Shown here piece by piece: positions 61,618 through 64,000 of a DNA stretch of 64,000 bases (position 1 is its first letter; each line of letters starts with the position of its first letter). The stretch is from the NCBI RefSeq assembly GCF_013177295.1, contig NZ_CP053642.1:558001-622000 (forward strand). Reading direction: 5' to 3'. The position numbers and the translations under genes are program-made. The notes below the pieces were generated by a model. That model searched no databases and was not told the origin of the DNA. It saw nothing but the letters and a program-made list of their open reading frames with translations. The stretch is from Actinomyces marmotae. Lineage in GTDB: Bacteria; Actinomycetota; Actinomycetes; Actinomycetales; Actinomycetaceae.

Positions 61618-62823
61618 TCAGAAGGCTGAGACGTCCACCGCGGCGCCGCCGTTGGCGGCGGAGCGGGCGACGGCGTCGGCGATGAGCATCTCGCGGTAGC
61701 CGTCGGCGAAGGTCGCGCAGGGCGGCAGGGCGCCCTCGCCGGTGACGCCGGCGACCTGCTGGAGGAAGGCATGGGCCTGGTAGGTGAACTGCTCGATCTG
61801 GGTCAGACCCACCCCGCCGAAGGCCATGGAGGAGCCGCGCTCGAAGTAGGGGAAGGTGGGGTTGACCAGCACCTGGCGCGGGCCGGAGAGCCCAGCGGGG
61901 GCCGAGGCGTCATCGACCATGATCTCGCCGGTGCGGGCCAGGTCCCAGGAGGCGCGGCCGCGTGAGCCGTGGGCGTCGATCATCATGGCGTTGGGCATGC
62001 CCCAGGCGATGCGCGAGGCCGAGAAGGTCCCCACGGCACCGTTCTCGAAGACGCCGGTGAAGGAGGCCACGTCATCATTGGTCACGGGGGCCATCTCAGC
62101 GTCGGAGTCGTCCAGGGCGGTGCCGCGGGTGACGTGGCCCTTGGCCACCGGGCGCTCCTTGATGGCGGTGAGCAGGGCCCCGCCGGAGACGGACACGAGG
62201 CGGCCGCAGATGGTCTCCGCGGTGTCGATGAGGTGGGAGCCGACGTCGCCCAGGGCACCCGAGCCCATGGGGCCGGAGTAGCGCCAGGCCATGGGGGTGG
62301 AGGGGTCGCATCCGTAGTCGCACCAGTAGCGGGCGTTGATGTGGTTGATCTCGCCCAGGTGCCCGGTGGCGACCAGTTTCTTGATCTCGGCTACGGCGGC
62401 GTTGCGGCGGTAGGTGAACCCGGTGGAGGTGACGACCTCGGGATGGGCGGCCTCGGCCTGGGCCATCGCCTTGGCGGCGTCGAGGGTGTCGGCGAGGGGC
62501 TTCTCGCACAGGACGTGCTTGCCGGCCTTGATGAGGGCCTCGGCGATCTCGCGGTGCAGGGCGTTGCCCACCACGATGGACACGATGTCGATGCTGGGGT
62601 CGTCGACGATGTCGCGCCAGTCGGTGACGGCCTTCTCGTAGCCGTAGCGCTCGGCGGCGTCGACGGCGAAGGGCTCGTAGGCGTCGGCGATGGCGGCCAG
62701 GCGGACCTTGGGCAGGCCGAGGTCGTAGACGGTGCCGACCTGGCGCCACGCGTTGGCGTGGGTGGTGCCGGCCATGCCCGCGCCGATGACGGCGACGGAC
62801 AGCGAGGCGGGTGAAGCGCTCAT
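61618..62823 (-). CDS. Gfo/Idh/MocA-family oxidoreductase
   Basis: 401 aa. N-terminal Rossmann fold SVAVIGAGMAGTTHANAWRQVG, and the conserved VLCEKPLADTLDAAKAM with the catalytic EKP motif. The C-terminal substrate domain has GALGDVGSHLIDTAE. Oxidises a sugar or cyclitol with NAD(P). First gene of the two-gene operon, with an operator palindrome upstream and a LacI-type regulator next door. AGGAAGG upstream of the ATG. Confidence 0.9.
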   Translation of the reverse strand: MSASPASLSVAVIGAGMAGTTHANAWRQVGTVYDLGLPKVRLAAIADAYEPFAVDAAERYGYEKAVTDWRDIVDDPSIDIVSIVVGNALHREIAEALIKAGKHVLCEKPLADTLDAAKAMAQAEAAHPEVVTSTGFTYRRNAAVAEIKKLVATGHLGEINHINARYWCDYGCDPSTPMAWRYSGPMGSGALGDVGSHLIDTAETICGRLVSVSGGALLTAIKERPVAKGHVTRGTALDDSDAEMAPVTNDDVASFTGVFENGAVGTFSASRIAWGMPNAMMIDAHGSRGRASWDLARTGEIMVDDASAPAGLSGPRQVLVNPTFPYFERGSSMAFGGVGLTQIEQFTYQAHAFLQQVAGVTGEGALPPCATFADGYREMLIADAVARSAANGGAAVDVSAF

Positions 62824-62890
62824 GGGGCTGCCTTCCTGTCTTCATTGACGGATGCGGATGGAGATCTCGCCGGTGCGGGGATCCCCATGG

Positions 62891-62904
62891 TTCACGCGCG
62901 TGAA
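62891..62904. promoter_or_regulatory. Candidate LacI-type operator
   Basis: TTCACGCGCGTGAA, a perfect 14-bp palindrome, 67 bp upstream of the oxidoreductase start. A further half-site-like GTGAAAGCATTACC lies about 15 bp away on the minus strand, and a -35-like TTGACA is at 62945-62940. A repressor bound here would block the sugar operon. Confidence 0.6.
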
Positions 62905-63017
62905 TCGGTAGGGGTAATGCTTTCACCGGCGTCATTGGGTGTCAAGGGCGCGGCCGGAGGTCTGATCTTTTGTCCGGACATGGGTGAGGCTCCGCCGGGC
63001 GGCGTGCCCGCCACGCG

Positions 63018-64000
63018 CTAGCGCGCCGAGGAGGAGCGGATGGCGAGGGTGGGGGTCAGGACGACGCTGCGCGCCGGCTCGTCGTCGGCCAGGGGGGCCT
63101 GGGCCCCCAGTCCCGCCCGCTGGCAGATGAGTTCAATGGCCCGAGCCGCCATGACGGCCTCGGGCTGGTTGACGCTCGTCAGTGAGAACTCCTCACGCTG
63201 GGCCAGGTAGGTGTTGTCGTAGGAGGCGATGAGTACGGGGGCGTCCTGGCCGCGCCGCGCGGTGCGCAGGGCGGCGACGGCGTCGATCGCCAGGACGTCG
63301 TTGTGCATGACCAGGCCCAGTGGCTCGGGATGCGTGCTCTCGGCGGCCCGCACGGCGGGCCCCGCCTCGTCGGCGCAGCCGTAGACGGCCAGTGGCAGGC
63401 CTGCCTCCCGCGCGGCGTCGGCCAGGGCGGCCTCCCTCTCAAGGCGGGAGGTCGCCTCGCCCGTCCGGGGGCGCACGTAGGCGAGGGACGACGCCCCCCG
63501 CTCGCGCAGGTGGGCCACGACGAGCCCGGCCGCCGCCCGCTCATCGATGTGCACGGCGTCGATCCTGCCGCCGGGGCTCCTTCGCCCGATGACGCAGGTG
63601 GCGACCTCCTCGCCCACGGCCACCACATCCTGGCCAGGCAGCCACGGCGAGACCATCGCGATCCCCGCCACCCGCACGCCCAGGAGGGAGTCGATCGCCC
63701 GGTGGAGCGCCACGGGGTCCTCCGAGCCCACGGTGACGAACAGCGTCATGCCCCGCTGGGAGGCCGCCTCGTTGAGGCATCTGGCCATGCGCTCGAAGAA
63801 GGCGTTGCGCAGGTTGGGCAGCACCAGCCCGATGATCGACGAACTCTGCCGCGCCAGCGAGGAGGCCGCCACGTTGACGCGGTAGCCCATGTCCCGGGCC
63901 ACCTCCTCGATGCGCTCGCGCGTGTGGCGGGCCACCTTCGGCGATCCGGCGAGGGCCAGGGAGACCAGCGAGCGAGAGACGCCCGCGGCCAGCGCGATAT
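63018..64000 (-). CDS. LacI-family transcriptional regulator (N-terminus beyond window)
   Basis: Partial: the reading frame continues past 64000. The visible part begins in the recognition helix (ALAAGVSRSLVSLALAGSP), then KVARHTRERIEEVARDMGYRVN, typical of the LacI DNA-binding domain and hinge. The periplasmic-binding-like sugar domain follows (SSIIGLVLPNLRNAFFERMA; FVTVGSEDP). About 327 codons are seen and perhaps 10-20 are missing. Likely controls the adjacent oxidoreductase/isomerase operon through the palindrome at 62891-62904. Confidence 0.9.
   Translation of the reverse strand, partial: IALAAGVSRSLVSLALAGSPKVARHTRERIEEVARDMGYRVNVAASSLARQSSSIIGLVLPNLRNAFFERMARCLNEAASQRGMTLFVTVGSEDPVALHRAIDSLLGVRVAGIAMVSPWLPGQDVVAVGEEVATCVIGRRSPGGRIDAVHIDERAAAGLVVAHLRERGASSLAYVRPRTGEATSRLEREAALADAAREAGLPLAVYGCADEAGPAVRAAESTHPEPLGLVMHNDVLAIDAVAALRTARRGQDAPVLIASYDNTYLAQREEFSLTSVNQPEAVMAARAIELICQRAGLGAQAPLADDEPARSVVLTPTLAIRSSSAR

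Overview
The window is about 64 kb of very GC-rich chromosome from an actinobacterium, most likely Actinomyces or a close relative in the Actinomycetaceae. This placement is inferred from the gene content and has not been tested against a database. The evidence is a shaft pilin with its own class C sortase, a surface protein with an LAXTG-type anchor, a b558-type succinate dehydrogenase/fumarate reductase, Pta-AckA fermentation genes, and the actinobacterial order rplQ-truA-rplM-rpsI-glmM-coaA-glmS-nnr-alr-tsaE-tsaB-rimI. No tRNA, rRNA, CRISPR array or phage was seen, and every gene recognised is intact apart from the LacI-type regulator cut by the right window edge.

Layout. 26-3374: end of a pilus operon (shaft pilin, strong hairpin, sortase C). 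3375-21787: ribosomal protein superoperon in four blocks: S10 block (rpsJ to rpsQ), spc block (rplN to rplO), secY-adk-map, and infA-rpmJ-rpsM-rpsK-rpoA-rplQ. The S10 and spc blocks, normally continuous, are separated by a 1.3 kb insert carrying one opposite-strand AbiEi/DUF559-like gene. 22042-24596: LAKTG-anchored surface protein and a ROK sugar kinase, lying between rplQ and truA. 24727-29716: truA, rplM-rpsI, glmM, coaA. 29820-38072: glmS, nnr, alr, tsaE, an unknown secreted/membrane protein, tsaB, rimI. 38328-41916: sdhCAB. 42039-46736: TetR repressor divergent from a 1310-residue fused ABC transporter. 46747-56011: tsaD, two small membrane proteins, a methyltransferase, groES with a CIRCE operator, guaB, a DEDDh exonuclease, guaB3, ptsH and an RNase H. 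56165-59459: pta-ackA. 59627-64000: TauE/SafE permease and a sugar-catabolism unit (sugar phosphate isomerase/epimerase, Gfo/Idh/MocA oxidoreductase, LacI regulator).

The most unusual signal is a dispersed repeat family. An imperfectly palindromic 12-bp core (CGAGACCGGTCG) recurs with a strict 22-bp period in six intergenic clusters, 18 copies in all. The clusters tend to pair as forward copies followed by inverted copies, with C-tracts outside the forward arm and G-tracts outside the reverse arm. One pair brackets the gene that splits the S10/spc operon. A second pair brackets only 55 bp, part of which resembles the right end of the first. A third pair is fused into a 70-bp perfect palindrome, and a solo reverse arm lies upstream of secY. 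This is the pattern expected of a non-autonomous mobile cassette with deletion derivatives, although no transposase is present.

A second general signal is a -10-like TANNNT box (mostly TAGGNT) placed 6-7 nt before the start codon of at least six genes (sdhC, tsaB, tsaD, guaB, guaB3, rnhA). These genes have no Shine-Dalgarno sequence, which points to leaderless transcripts.
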